NCBI RefSeq assembly: GCF_018474005.1
Contig: NZ_JAHCSH010000002.1
Coordinates: forward strand, 620,001 to 684,000
DNA length: 64,000 nt
Source of the DNA: Curvibacter sp. CHRR-16
GTDB lineage: Bacteria > Pseudomonadota > Gammaproteobacteria > Burkholderiales > Burkholderiaceae_C
Direction of reading: 5' to 3'
Below the pieces are notes generated by a model, which worked only from the letters and a program-made list of their open reading frames with translations, made no database searches and was not told the origin of the DNA. Within the stretch, counting starts at the first letter, position 1. Each line of letters starts with the position of its first letter. The translations under genes were made by a program, and so were the position numbers. Shown here one piece after another: positions 1 through 8,957 of the stretch.

Positions 1-329
1 CCCAGCGTGACCAAGAGCACCACCCACACGAAGCGGTTGCTCAAATCAGCCCACAACAAGGTGGAAATAGCGATGGCCAACAAAATGAGCACGCCGCCCA
101 TGGTGGGCGTACCGCTTTTGGCCAAGTGGGTTTGCATGCCGTATTCGCGGATGGGCTGACCGATCTTGAGCGCACGCAAGCGGGCGATGACGGCAGGGCC
201 TGCGGCCAAGCCGATCAGCAAGGCGGTGAGCGCACCCATCACGGCGCGGAAGGTCAGGTATTGGAATACCCGCAAAAAACTCAGGTCGTGTCCCAAGCCT
301 TGCAGCCATTGGGCCAGCATCATCAACAT
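1..329 (-). CDS. mraY: Phospho-N-acetylmuramoyl-pentapeptide transferase, N-terminal part (cut by window edge)
   Basis: MraY transfers phospho-MurNAc-pentapeptide from UDP to undecaprenyl phosphate in the inner membrane, forming lipid I. About 109 N-terminal residues are visible. They start [13 protein letters not shown], continue with the family-typical [13 protein letters not shown], and contain the conserved SGTPTMGG segment (about residues 70-77) that follows the first membrane helices. The start overlaps the last 7 bases of the murE/murF fusion gene, so translation is probably coupled. The gene runs off the left edge, so the catalytic aspartates and C-terminus are not seen. Identity is clear from sequence and from its place in the dcw cluster. 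Confidence 0.95.
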   Translation of the reverse strand, partial: MLMMLAQWLQGLGHDLSFLRVFQYLTFRAVMGALTALLIGLAAGPAVIARLRALKIGQPIREYGMQTHLAKSGTPTMGGVLILLAIAISTLLWADLSNRFVWVVLLVTL

Positions 330-3328
330 GCGTGTTCTCCTAATCCAGTGTCGGTGCCGGTGTGGGCTTGGATGGACAACACCACCCGCTCCATGCGCAT
401 GAAACGCGAGCCCTTGACCAGCACACTGCTTGCCTGCGCTAGCACCAAAGGCAGTGCGTCTTGCAGGGAAGCCATGTCCGCGAAATAACGGCTGCTGGGT
501 GCTGCCGCAGCAGCGTGCTGCGCCAGCTCTCCAGTGAGCCAAATGTGTTCAATGCCGCAGGCTTGGGCATAAGCCCCGGCCTCGGCGTGGAAGGCGGGGC
601 CTTGCTCGCCCACCTCGCCCATGTCCCCCAGCACCAAGAGGCGCGGGCCGGGCAAGTCGGCCAACACATCGATGGCAGCGTGCACCGAGTCGGGGTTGGC
701 GTTGTAGGTGTCGTCCACCACGGTCAGGTAGCGCGGTGGCTCGCTCTGCACCGGGTGCGGCAGCGTCAGGGCTCGGCAGCGGCCTTGCACGGGTTCAAAC
801 GCGCTCAAGCCTGCGGCAATGGCCGCCAGCGGCACCCCTGCGGCCACGGCACAGGCCGTAGCGGCCAAGGCGTTGACTACGTGGTGGCGACCGGCAATGG
901 CCAAGGTGCAATCGAACGCTCCGAGTGGTGTGGCGATTTGCAACTGCCAACCACCCTGCCCCCACTGCACGCGGGTGGCGTGCACATCGGCCTCGCGCTG
1001 CAACCCAAAGCGCAGGGTACGGCGCTGGCCAGCCAGCGCTTGCCACAGTGGGGTGTAGGTGTCGGCATACGGAAAGACGGCCACGCCATCGTCTGGCAAG
1101 GCTTGCAGAACGCTGCCGTTCTCCTCAGCCACGGCCTGCACGGTGTGCATGAATTCCAAATGCTCGCGCTGGGCGTTGTTGACCAAGGCCACCGTAGGCT
1201 GGGCCACGGCAGCCAAATCGGCAATTTCGCCGGGGTGGTTCATACCCAGCTCGACCACAGCCATGCGGTGGGCGCTGCGCAAGCCCAGCACGGTGAGCGG
1301 CACACCAATGGCGTTGTTCAGGTTGCCACGGGTAGCCCATGCGGCCTCGCCCGCATGGGCGCGCAAGATGCTGGCCGTCATTTGGGTGACGGTGGTCTTG
1401 CCGTTGCTGCCGGTCACCGCAATCACAGGCAGGCTTTGCTGGCTGCGCCATGCCGTGGCCAGTGCCGTCAGAGCAGCCGTGGTATCGGTCACCTCGATGC
1501 GGGGCAGTCCGGCGGGATAGGCATCAGCAGGCAGCCCAGCGTGGCACAGCAAGGCTGCGACGCCTTGCGCTTGCGCTTGGTGCAAGAAGGCGTTGGCATC
1601 GAAGCGCTCGCCGCGCAGGGCGATGAATAAATCGCCCGCCATGGCGGTACGGGTGTCGGTGTGTACACGGGCAATGGGGGTTTCACCCACTCCCACCAAC
1701 TGCGCTTGCAGTTGCGGGGCTTTCTGCTGCAGCGCCTGCTGCAACTGCTGCAGCGTGGCCATGGGTTTGGCACGCTGGGTGAGCGCGCGCTGGGCGTGCT
1801 CTTGGTCGGCAAACGGCATTTTTTGTCCGGCAATTTCTTGGGTGGCCTCGTGCCCCTTGCCCGCCAGCAACACCACGTCGTTGTCAGCAGCTTGGCTCAA
1901 GCTCCAAGCGATGGCTTGGGCGCGATCCAACTCCACCTGCACATGGTGTTGCTCTGGTGCACCCAACAATATCTGGGCGATGATGGTTTGGGGCGATTCG
2001 CTGCGCGGGTTGTCGCTGGTCACCACCACTTGGTCTGCATGGCGGGCCGCAATAGCGCCCATGAGCGGGCGCTTGCTGGGGTCGCGGTCACCACCGCAAC
2101 CAAACACGCACCACAGCTTGCCGTTTCGGGCATCGGCCAAGGGACGCAGGGCCAGCAGAGCTTGCTCCAATGCATCGGGTGTGTGGGCATAGTCCACCAC
2201 AGCCAAGGGGCCCGCGCCTATGCACTCCATGCGACCGGGCACGGGCAGCAAGTCTTCACACGCCGCTGCCGCCACGGGCAAAGACATGCCCATGGCGCGC
2301 AAGCTGCCAATCACGGCCAGCAAGTTCAATACGTTGTAGCTGCCGATAACCGCAGCGCGCACCGGCACGCGGGCACTGCCTTCGCACACGGTGAACTGCA
2401 CACCACGCTGGTTGTGCTGCACCTCCACGGCCTGCAAATGGCGCTCTGGGCGCTCAGTGGGTTGATGTGCCGCTTGCAGACCATAAGTCCACACCGTCAG
2501 CGGCTTGCCTGTAGCTGGCTGGCGCAGTGCATCTTGCACCAACTCGGCCGCCAAGGCTTGGCCTTGCAAATCATCGGTATTGATGACCGCATGCTCCAGA
2601 CCGGGCCACGCAAACAGTTTGCGCTTGGCTTGCCAGTAAGCCTCCATGGTCTGGTGGTAGTCCAAGTGGTCTTGCGTGAAGTTGGTGAACACGGCCACGC
2701 GCACGCGCACGCCCTCTAAACGCAACTCGTCGATGCCGATGCTAGAGGCTTCCATAGCGCAAGCCGCCAGCCCGTCTTGGCGCAAACGCTGCAGTGTGTT
2801 TTGCACCACCACGGGATCGGGGGTGGTCATGCCCGTGCTGTGCACCACCGGAGGAACGCCCACACCCAGAGTGCCAATCACACCGCAAGGTATGGGTTTG
2901 CCCGTGGCCTGTGCAGGTGCCTTGCCCAAGGCTTGCGCCAGCCACCAAGTGGTGCTGGTTTTTCCATTGGTTCCTGTCACAGCCAGCACCGACAAATGCT
3001 GCGATGGTTCGCCATACAAAACACTGGCAATGGGGCCACTCAAGGCCTTGAGGTTGGCCACTGCGGCCACGCGGCCTGCAGGCCATTGCTCGGTCATGCC
3101 CGATGCAATAGCGGCATCCAAACCGTGTTGCTCCACCAAGCAAGCAGCAGCACCGGCTTGCAGGGCGCTGGCGACATATTGGCGACCATCGTGCGCGGCA
3201 CCGGGCCATGCTACAAAGGCTTCGCCCGCTTGCACGCGGCGGCTGTCGGTCACCATGCGCTGTACGCCTTGGGCTTGCAACCACTGCACCACGCTAGTGA
3301 TATCGGTCAGGAGTGGAATACCCATCAC
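323..3328 (-). CDS. murE/murF: Bifunctional MurE-MurF fusion (muropeptide ligases)
   Basis: One uninterrupted frame of 1001 codons joins two consecutive cytoplasmic ligases of peptidoglycan synthesis. Residues 1 to about 522 are MurE, with P-loop TGTNGKTS at 118-125 and the DNPRSE motif that in this family marks meso-diaminopimelate specificity. From about residue 523 (MATLQQLQQ) it is MurF, which adds D-Ala-D-Ala; it has a second P-loop, TGSNGKTT. No stop or frameshift separates the halves and the junction is short (ALTQRAKP), so this is a true fusion. Each half has about the usual length of the single enzyme (500 and 480 residues). The start overlaps the ftsI stop by 4 bases and the stop overlaps the mraY start. 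Fused MurE/MurF proteins are known from other Burkholderiales. Confidence 0.96.
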   Translation of the reverse strand: MMGIPLLTDITSVVQWLQAQGVQRMVTDSRRVQAGEAFVAWPGAAHDGRQYVASALQAGAAACLVEQHGLDAAIASGMTEQWPAGRVAAVANLKALSGPIASVLYGEPSQHLSVLAVTGTNGKTSTTWWLAQALGKAPAQATGKPIPCGVIGTLGVGVPPVVHSTGMTTPDPVVVQNTLQRLRQDGLAACAMEASSIGIDELRLEGVRVRVAVFTNFTQDHLDYHQTMEAYWQAKRKLFAWPGLEHAVINTDDLQGQALAAELVQDALRQPATGKPLTVWTYGLQAAHQPTERPERHLQAVEVQHNQRGVQFTVCEGSARVPVRAAVIGSYNVLNLLAVIGSLRAMGMSLPVAAAACEDLLPVPGRMECIGAGPLAVVDYAHTPDALEQALLALRPLADARNGKLWCVFGCGGDRDPSKRPLMGAIAARHADQVVVTSDNPRSESPQTIIAQILLGAPEQHHVQVELDRAQAIAWSLSQAADNDVVLLAGKGHEATQEIAGQKMPFADQEHAQRALTQRAKPMATLQQLQQALQQKAPQLQAQLVGVGETPIARVHTDTRTAMAGDLFIALRGERFDANAFLHQAQAQGVAALLCHAGLPADAYPAGLPRIEVTDTTAALTALATAWRSQQSLPVIAVTGSNGKTTVTQMTASILRAHAGEAAWATRGNLNNAIGVPLTVLGLRSAHRMAVVELGMNHPGEIADLAAVAQPTVALVNNAQREHLEFMHTVQAVAEENGSVLQALPDDGVAVFPYADTYTPLWQALAGQRRTLRFGLQREADVHATRVQWGQGGWQLQIATPLGAFDCTLAIAGRHHVVNALAATACAVAAGVPLAAIAAGLSAFEPVQGRCRALTLPHPVQSEPPRYLTVVDDTYNANPDSVHAAIDVLADLPGPRLLVLGDMGEVGEQGPAFHAEAGAYAQACGIEHIWLTGELAQHAAAAAPSSRYFADMASLQDALPLVLAQASSVLVKGSRFMRMERVVLSIQAHTGTDTGLGEHAC

Positions 3329-5058
3329 AAACTCTCCTCCACCGCATCGGTCACTACCAAGGGGCGCACCGACATATCGGGCTGCACCCCCAGCATGCGC
3401 AGGGTTTGCTGCACGGTGTCGCTGAACACTGGGGCGGCCACATCGCCACCAAAGTATTTGCCATTGGTGGGCTCATCAATCATGACGGCCACCACGATGC
3501 GCGGCGCATCAATGGGCGCGATGCCGACAAAAAAACCGCGGTATTTGTGGCTGGCGTAGCCCTTGCCCTCTACCTTGTGGGCGGTGCCGGTTTTGCCGCC
3601 GACCGAGTACCCCATGGTCTGCGCCTTGGGGGCGGTGCCGCCAGGGCCAGTGACCAAGTGCAGCATGTCTCGCACTTGCTTGGCATGGATGGGGTCGAGC
3701 ACCTGCACACCAGCCACCTCGTCTGTGGTTTTGAGCAAGGACACGGGAACCAGAGCACCGTCACGGGCAAATACACTGTATGCCCTGGCCAACTGGAACA
3801 AGCTGGCCGACAGCCCATAGCCATAGCTCATGGTGGCTTGCTCAATAGGACGCCACGTTTTGTAGGGCCGCAGCCGACCACTCACAGCCCCGGGAAATGG
3901 CACTTGGGGTTTTTGCCCCAAGCCGACTTGGGTGTAGATATCCCACATGTCTTTGGAAGCCATGCGCAAGGCAATTTTGGCAGTTCCCACATTGCTGGAT
4001 TTTTGGATAACCTCGCTCACCGTCAAATCCCCATGGGGGTGGGAGTCGGTGATGGTGGAACCGGTAATAGTCATTTTTCCCGGTGCAGTAGCAATGACTG
4101 TATTGGGTGTGACCATGCGTTTTTCCAGCGCCCAGCCGATGATGAAAGGCTTCATGGTGGAGCCTGGCTCAAAGGTGTCAGTCAGTGCCCGGTTGCGCAG
4201 CTGCTCGCCACTCAAGTTGGCGCGTTTGTCGGGCTGGTAGCTGGGGTAGTTGGCCAATGCCAGTACCTCGCCAGTCTTCACATCAAGCACCACCACACTG
4301 CCCGCTTTGGCCTTGTTTTCCAACACGGCATCACGCACCTTTTGGTACGCGAAAAACTGGATCTTGCTGTCAATGCTGAGTTGAACGTCTTTGCCATCCA
4401 CCGGGGCACGGCTGTCGCCCACATCTTCCACCACGCGGCCCAAGCGGTCTTTGATGACCTTGCGAAAACCATTCAAACCCGCCAAGCTCTTGTTAAAGGC
4501 CAATTCCATGCCTTCTTGGCCGTTGTTCTCGACGTTGGTAAACCCCACCACGTGGGCCGAGGACTCGCCCTCGGGATACACGCGCTTGTATTCCCGGGTT
4601 TGGTAAATGCCCTTGATGCCCAAAGCCTCGATTTGCTTGCCCACCTCGGTGTCCAGTTGGCGCTTGACCCAAACAAAACTCTTGTCTTCGTTGGCCAGTT
4701 TGCGTGCCACATCGGCAGCGGGCATGCCCAGCAGTTTGGCCAATTGGGCCAGCTGGGTTTTGTTCATCTCCACGTCTTCCGGTATGGCCCAGATGCTAGT
4801 GGCCGGGACGCTGGAAGCCAGAATCAAGCCATTGCGATCCAGAATGCGGCCCCGGTTGGCTTGCAGCTCCAGCGTGCGCTCAAAACGCACCGCGCCTTGG
4901 CGCAAGAAGAAGTCGTTGCCCACCACTTGGATGTAGGCCGCACGCCCCACTAGCACGCAAAAACCAGCGGCCAGCATGGCCACCACCAACTTGCTGCGCC
5001 ATGGCGGCGTGGGTGTGGCCAGCAGCGGGCTGGAGCTGTAGTGCACGCTGCGTGTCAT
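3325..5058 (-). CDS. ftsI: Septal peptidoglycan transpeptidase FtsI (PBP3)
   Basis: FtsI cross-links septal peptidoglycan in the periplasm as part of the divisome and is a class B penicillin-binding protein. The 577-residue product has a short cytoplasmic tail, one membrane anchor at about residues 22-40 (LVVAMLAAGFCVLVGRAAY), a pedestal domain, and the transpeptidase motifs in order: STMK (SxxK) near residue 300, SSN near 345 and KTG near 488. Length is normal for the family. It overlaps ftsL upstream and murE/murF downstream by 4 bases each (ATGA type), so the three are very likely translationally coupled. Confidence 0.97.
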   Translation of the reverse strand: MTRSVHYSSSPLLATPTPPWRSKLVVAMLAAGFCVLVGRAAYIQVVGNDFFLRQGAVRFERTLELQANRGRILDRNGLILASSVPATSIWAIPEDVEMNKTQLAQLAKLLGMPAADVARKLANEDKSFVWVKRQLDTEVGKQIEALGIKGIYQTREYKRVYPEGESSAHVVGFTNVENNGQEGMELAFNKSLAGLNGFRKVIKDRLGRVVEDVGDSRAPVDGKDVQLSIDSKIQFFAYQKVRDAVLENKAKAGSVVVLDVKTGEVLALANYPSYQPDKRANLSGEQLRNRALTDTFEPGSTMKPFIIGWALEKRMVTPNTVIATAPGKMTITGSTITDSHPHGDLTVSEVIQKSSNVGTAKIALRMASKDMWDIYTQVGLGQKPQVPFPGAVSGRLRPYKTWRPIEQATMSYGYGLSASLFQLARAYSVFARDGALVPVSLLKTTDEVAGVQVLDPIHAKQVRDMLHLVTGPGGTAPKAQTMGYSVGGKTGTAHKVEGKGYASHKYRGFFVGIAPIDAPRIVVAVMIDEPTNGKYFGGDVAAPVFSDTVQQTLRMLGVQPDMSVRPLVVTDAVEESL

Positions 5059-5360
5059 GGTGCCCCCTTGTCTGATGCCTCTGCAGGGCTGGGCACGGGG
5101 GTGTAGTGCGCATAGGTGGTAATAGCCGGATTGGCTTGGCGCATCTTGAGTTTGTCGGTGGCGATCTTCTCCACCTTGGCTGGCGTGGCTTGGGCGCGCT
5201 TGGCCACCACCAGTTGCTGGCGCTCCAACTCCAAACGGCGCGCTTCGGCGTGGGCTTTTTCCAGCGCCACAAAGGTGCTGCGCGACTCGTACTGGACACT
5301 GACCAGATAGAGCGCGCTGAGCAGCACCGCCACCATGAGCACGAGGTTGAGCCGAATCAT
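5055..5360 (-). CDS. ftsL: Cell division protein FtsL
   Basis: FtsL is a small bitopic divisome protein that forms a complex with FtsB and FtsQ and helps activate FtsWI. The 101-residue product starts with a membrane helix ([19 protein letters not shown], residues 4-22). A periplasmic stretch rich in Glu, Arg, Ala and Leu follows (about 28-75), consistent with a coiled coil. Identification rests on this architecture and on the position between rsmH and ftsI; sequence conservation in the family is low. It overlaps both neighbours by 4 bases. Confidence 0.92.
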   Translation of the reverse strand: MIRLNLVLMVAVLLSALYLVSVQYESRSTFVALEKAHAEARRLELERQQLVVAKRAQATPAKVEKIATDKLKMRQANPAITTYAHYTPVPSPAEASDKGAP

Positions 5361-6286
5361 GTAGGCAACCTCTCTGCTACCCGCAGCACGGCACTGCGCG
5401 CGCGCGGGTTGGCCGCCACTTCGGCCTCGCTCGGGAAAATGCGACCCAAGGCCTTGAGCGCCATGGGCTTGCTGGGCGCCATGGGGTTGCGGCGGTCAAA
5501 CTCCTCTTTGGAATGTTTGGCGATGAACTGCTTGACGATGCGGTCTTCCAGCGAGTGAAAGCTGATGACAGCCAAGCGCCCACCGGGTTTGAGCACGCTC
5601 AGCGCAGCGAGGAGTGCTTGTTGCAACTCTTCAAGCTCGGCGTTGATGAAAATCCGAAAAGCCTGAAATGTGCGCGTTGCAGGGTCCTTGCCCGGCTCGC
5701 GGGTTTTGACCGTGTCAGCCACGAGCCCGGCCAACTCGGCGGTGGTTGAAATTGGGCCCCGTTCCTGTCGGCGCGCAACAATCGCCTTTGCAATGGGGAA
5801 AGCAAACCGTTCTTCACCGTATTCACGTATCACCTCCGTGATGTGTTGCACCGTGGCTGTTTCCAGCCACTGGGCCACGCTCTCGCCCTGTGTAGGGTCC
5901 ATGCGCATGTCCAGCGGCCCATCGGCACGGAAGCTAAAGCCCCGAGCCGGATCGTCGATTTGGGGCGAACTCACCCCTATGTCCATCAGCACCCCATCCA
6001 CACTGGCCGCAGGCAGGGTGGACAAATCGGAAAACGGTGCATGGCGGATGGCAAAGCGCGCATCGGCTATCGTGGCAGCAGCCGCGATGGCCTGCGGGTC
6101 GCGGTCAAATGCCTGCACCCGTGCCTGCGGCCCCAAGCGCTGCAACAACAAACGCGAATGACCGCCACGACCGAAAGTGGCATCGACAAAAACGCCCGCT
6201 TGAGCGCTAGGCAATGGCTCTTGGGGTGTGCCCACGAGGGCGGCTACCGCCTCGTCGAGCAAGACAGTGGTGTGTTGTAACTGCAT
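5357..6286 (-). CDS. rsmH: 16S rRNA (cytosine1402-N4)-methyltransferase RsmH (MraW)
   Basis: RsmH methylates N4 of C1402 in the ribosomal P site using S-adenosylmethionine. The product is about 309 residues. Near the N-terminus it has [14 protein letters not shown] and the SAM-binding segment [11 protein letters not shown], and further on [12 protein letters not shown] and the C-terminal [11 protein letters not shown], all family hallmarks. I place the start at the ATG at 6286, which has an AAGGG about 10 bases upstream. A GTG nine bases earlier (6295) is also in frame but leaves that ribosome-binding site too close. It lies 15 bases after mraZ and overlaps ftsL by 4. Confidence 0.95.
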   Translation of the reverse strand: MQLQHTTVLLDEAVAALVGTPQEPLPSAQAGVFVDATFGRGGHSRLLLQRLGPQARVQAFDRDPQAIAAAATIADARFAIRHAPFSDLSTLPAASVDGVLMDIGVSSPQIDDPARGFSFRADGPLDMRMDPTQGESVAQWLETATVQHITEVIREYGEERFAFPIAKAIVARRQERGPISTTAELAGLVADTVKTREPGKDPATRTFQAFRIFINAELEELQQALLAALSVLKPGGRLAVISFHSLEDRIVKQFIAKHSKEEFDRRNPMAPSKPMALKALGRIFPSEAEVAANPRARSAVLRVAERLPT

Positions 6287-6301
6287 GGTGACCACTGCCC
6301 T

Positions 6302-6730
6302 TCAAAACGAGAAGTCCCTGAACACGTCAGGCATTTCTGCCTGCATGGCTTGGGCTTCTTGGGCCTCGTACGTGGCCTTGTCCCACAACTCGAAATAACT
6401 CCCCATGCCCAGCAGCACCGCTTCTTTGCTGATACCCGCCGCTTGGCGCAATTCGGGCGCAATGAGCACGCGGCCCGTGCCATCCATCTCGGCATCCATG
6501 GCATTGCCCAAGAAGATGCGCTTCCACCACTGGGCTGACATGGGCAAGGCGGCAATGCGCTCACGGAATTGCTCCCACTCGGGACGCGGAAAGATCATGA
6601 GGCAACCATGGGGGTGTTTGGTCATGGTCAATTGCCCAGAAGCAGTGGCCAATAGGACGTCACGATGCCGGGTCGGTACTGATAACCGACCCTTGGCATC
6701 CAGACTCAGCGATGACGGTCCTTGGAACAC
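6302..6730 (-). CDS. mraZ: Transcriptional regulator MraZ
   Basis: MraZ is the first gene of the dcw cluster and a DNA-binding repressor of its own operon, with two SpoVT/AbrB-like repeats. The 142-residue product has the expected N-terminal [19 protein letters not shown] and a second repeat around [14 protein letters not shown] (about residues 80-95), both carrying the DxKGR or DxxGR signature. The start is GTG, with AAGGGG about 8 bases upstream. The region just upstream holds a 10-bp-periodic repeat array that is a plausible binding site. Confidence 0.95.
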   Translation of the reverse strand: MFQGPSSLSLDAKGRLSVPTRHRDVLLATASGQLTMTKHPHGCLMIFPRPEWEQFRERIAALPMSAQWWKRIFLGNAMDAEMDGTGRVLIAPELRQAAGISKEAVLLGMGSYFELWDKATYEAQEAQAMQAEMPDVFRDFSF

Positions 6731-6775
6731 CCGGAAAAACCCCTTGATTTGTGCACGTGCTAGCTAGGCAGGGCA

Positions 6776-6815
6776 ATTTGGGCACTTTTTCCCACCAAAT
6801 TGCACTTTTTTGCAC
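6776..6815 (-). promoter_or_regulatory. Candidate MraZ operator: four 10-bp-spaced GTGNN units
   Basis: On the minus strand, 45 bases before the mraZ start, GTGCA, GTGCA, GTGGG and GTGCC follow each other at exactly 10-bp intervals, with A/T-rich 5-base spacers. MraZ is known to bind TGGGN-type direct repeats spaced by one helical turn upstream of its own gene, so position and periodicity fit. Only one unit (GTGGG) matches the usual core fully. The block also contains an inverted pair CAATTTGG / CCAAATTG. Confidence 0.6.
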
Positions 6816-6956
6816 TGTAGCAGTAAAAGCGCAAGATGCAATAGGGCTTGCGTGATTTTTTTCCAATGAAATCAAGGACTTAGAGCGATTTTAGAAGGTT
6901 CCCCACAAGCAAAAACCGTTCTAAATTAAGCACTTAGCGAAGGGTCTGAAAGTGAA

Positions 6957-6983
6957 GCATTAGCACCAAACCAGTGCCAATGC
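6957..6983 (-). terminator. Possible terminator hairpin downstream of hslU
   Basis: The arms GCATTGGCAC and GTGCTAATGC (minus strand, one G-U pair) enclose a 7-base loop, 22 bases past the hslU stop. The following sequence TTCACTTTC is only moderately T-rich, so termination strength is uncertain. Confidence 0.4.
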
Positions 6984-7004
6984 TCCACGCAACACAGGGT
7001 GTTT

Positions 7005-8357
7005 TCAGAGGATGAAGCGCGACAAGTCTTCGTTTTGGCTCAGCGCAGCCAAGCGCTGGTTGACGTACTGGGCATCGATGTGCACGGTTTGACCGCCCAT
7101 GGTGGTGGCGCCAAAGCTGATTTCATCGAGCAAGCGTTCCATGACCGTGGCCAAGCGGCGAGCGCCGATGTTTTCGGTGCGCTCGTTGACCTCGTGGGCG
7201 ATCTGCGCCAAACGGGCAATGCCATCGGGCGCAAAGTCCAGCGTGACACCTTCGGTCAGCAACAGGGCCTGGTACTGCTTGAGGAGCGAGGCGTGGGTCT
7301 GGGTCAAGATGGCCTCGAAGTCCTGCACCGAAAGTGATTGCAACTCCACCCGGATCGGGAAACGCCCTTGCAGTTCCGGAATGAGGTCACTGGGCTTGCT
7401 CAGATGGAAGGCACCCGAAGCAATAAACAGGATGTGGTCGGTCTTGACCATGCCGTACTTGGTGGATACGGTGCACCCCTCGACCAAGGGCAGCAAATCA
7501 CGCTGCACACCTTGGCGCGACACATCGGCCGACGAGCCGCCCTCGCCGCGCGTGGTGACCTTGTCGATCTCGTCGATAAAGACGATGCCGTTTTGCTCCA
7601 GCGCCTGCAGGGCCTCGGACTTGATGGCATCTTCGTTGACCAGCTTGCCTGCCTCTTCGTCGGTGAGCAGTTGCAACGCTTGGGCAATGGGCAGCTTGCG
7701 GGTCTGGCGTTTCCCCGCGCCCATCTGGCCGAACAGACCACGCAGCTGTTCGGTCATTTCCTCCATACCCGCAGGGCCCATCACCTCCAGTTGCGGCACA
7801 GGAGCGGCCACATCCAACTCGATCTCACGCTCATCGAGCTGGCCTTCGCGCAGTTTTTTGCGAAACACTTGGCGCGCGGTGCTATCGGAGCTGCTGCTGG
7901 ACTCGGCCCCCCAGTCGCTGGTGCGGGCGGGGGGAATCAAGATGTCCAAAATGCGCTCTTCGGCCGCATCACGGGCGCGTTCACGCACTTTGCGCTTTTC
8001 AGTTTCGCGGGTTTGCTTCACTGCCACTTCGGCCAAGTCGCGGATGATGGTGTCTACATCTTTGCCCACATAGCCCACCTCGGTGAATTTGGTGGCTTCG
8101 ACTTTGATAAACGGCGCATCAGCCAGCTTAGCCAAACGGCGGGCGATCTCGGTTTTGCCCACGCCCGTGGGGCCGATCATGAGGATATTTTTGGGCGTGA
8201 TTTCTGTGCGCAAGCTGGCATCCACCTGCTGGCGACGCCAGCGGTTGCGCAGGGCAATGGCCACTGCGCGCTTGGCCTGCGCTTGGCCCACGATGTGTTT
8301 GTCCAATTCGGCCACGATGTCTTGTGGCGTCAGGGCTTGGATGGAACTGGCAGTCAT
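7005..8357 (-). CDS. hslU: ATP-dependent protease ATPase subunit HslU (ClpY)
   Basis: HslU is the AAA+ unfoldase hexamer that feeds substrates to the HslV peptidase in the cytoplasm. The product is 450 residues from the ATG at 8357 ([19 protein letters not shown]). It shows Walker [16 protein letters not shown], the GYVGKD pore-loop region, Walker [10 protein letters not shown], and the C-terminal LSRFIL that docks into HslV. The frame is open further upstream, but the chosen start overlaps the hslV stop by 4 bases (ATGA), matches family N-termini and implies coupling. The intermediate domain is complete. Confidence 0.97.
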   Translation of the reverse strand: MTASSIQALTPQDIVAELDKHIVGQAQAKRAVAIALRNRWRRQQVDASLRTEITPKNILMIGPTGVGKTEIARRLAKLADAPFIKVEATKFTEVGYVGKDVDTIIRDLAEVAVKQTRETEKRKVRERARDAAEERILDILIPPARTSDWGAESSSSSDSTARQVFRKKLREGQLDEREIELDVAAPVPQLEVMGPAGMEEMTEQLRGLFGQMGAGKRQTRKLPIAQALQLLTDEEAGKLVNEDAIKSEALQALEQNGIVFIDEIDKVTTRGEGGSSADVSRQGVQRDLLPLVEGCTVSTKYGMVKTDHILFIASGAFHLSKPSDLIPELQGRFPIRVELQSLSVQDFEAILTQTHASLLKQYQALLLTEGVTLDFAPDGIARLAQIAHEVNERTENIGARRLATVMERLLDEISFGATTMGGQTVHIDAQYVNQRLAALSQNEDLSRFIL

Positions 8358-8902
8358 GACAAGGTTTCGATGGTGTGGTTCATATTGGTGTAGATGCACA
8401 GCGAGCCGGCAATCTCCAACGAGCGTTTAACAATTTCTTGTGCCGACAAATCGGTGTTTTGCACCAAGGCCAAGGCCGCCGACTGGGCGTAAGCGCCACC
8501 CGAGCCGATGGCCAGCACACCGTTTTCAGGCTCCAGCACATCGCCATTGCCGGTGATGATGAAGCAGGCCTCCTTGTCGGCCACAGCGAGCATGGCCTCC
8601 AACTTGCGCAACACGCGGTCGGTGCGCCAGTCTTTGGTCAGTTCAATGGCTGCACGGGCCAACTGGCCTTGGTGCTTTTCTAGCTTGGCCTCAAAACGCT
8701 CGAACAGCGTGAAGGCATCGGCCGTAGCCCCCGCAAAGCCCGCCAGCACACGGCCTTGGTAGAGTTTGCGCACTTTGCGCGCCGTGCCCTTGATGACGAT
8801 GTTGCCCAGCGTGACCTGACCGTCCCCGCCGATAGCGACCTGCACACCGTCGGGGGTCTGGCGGCGTACGCAAAGAATGGTGGTTCCGTGAAATGCTTCC
8901 AT
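8354..8902 (-). CDS. hslV: ATP-dependent protease peptidase subunit HslV (ClpQ)
   Basis: HslV forms the double-ring peptidase of the HslVU protease, with an N-terminal threonine nucleophile. From the ATG at 8902 the product is 182 residues and begins [14 protein letters not shown]; removal of the 6-residue leader exposes the catalytic Thr in GTTI. The frame stays open 35 codons upstream, but that extension does not resemble the family. No convincing Shine-Dalgarno precedes the ATG: a T-rich run following a GC hairpin lies there instead (8906-8935). It is coupled to hslU through a 4-base overlap. Confidence 0.96.
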   Translation of the reverse strand: MEAFHGTTILCVRRQTPDGVQVAIGGDGQVTLGNIVIKGTARKVRKLYQGRVLAGFAGATADAFTLFERFEAKLEKHQGQLARAAIELTKDWRTDRVLRKLEAMLAVADKEACFIITGNGDVLEPENGVLAIGSGGAYAQSAALALVQNTDLSAQEIVKRSLEIAGSLCIYTNMNHTIETLS

Positions 8903-8905
8903 AGC

Positions 8906-8935
8906 AACAAAAAAATAAAGCGGCACAAGGCCGCT
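8906..8935 (-). terminator. Intrinsic-terminator-like hairpin immediately before hslV
   Basis: On the minus strand AGCGGC-CTTGT-GCCGCT (8919-8935) is followed by TTATTTTTTTGTT, a textbook hairpin plus U-tract. It ends the transcript of the STAS gene, yet the U-tract occupies the place where the hslV ribosome-binding site should be. It could therefore be a terminator, a 5'-UTR stem controlling hslVU, or both. Confidence 0.65.
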
Positions 8936-8957
8936 GGTGGATAGGAAAACCCAGGGT

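Noticed and set aside
461..1630. 389-codon plus-strand open frame opposite murF
   Set aside because: Antisense of the conserved MurF half of the fusion, Gly/His/Gln-rich, no recognisable features.
3313..4953. Long open frame on the plus strand (546 codons) opposite ftsI
   Set aside because: It lies wholly on the antisense strand of a clear ftsI gene, has no family features and the His/Gln-rich bias typical of reverse-frame reading.
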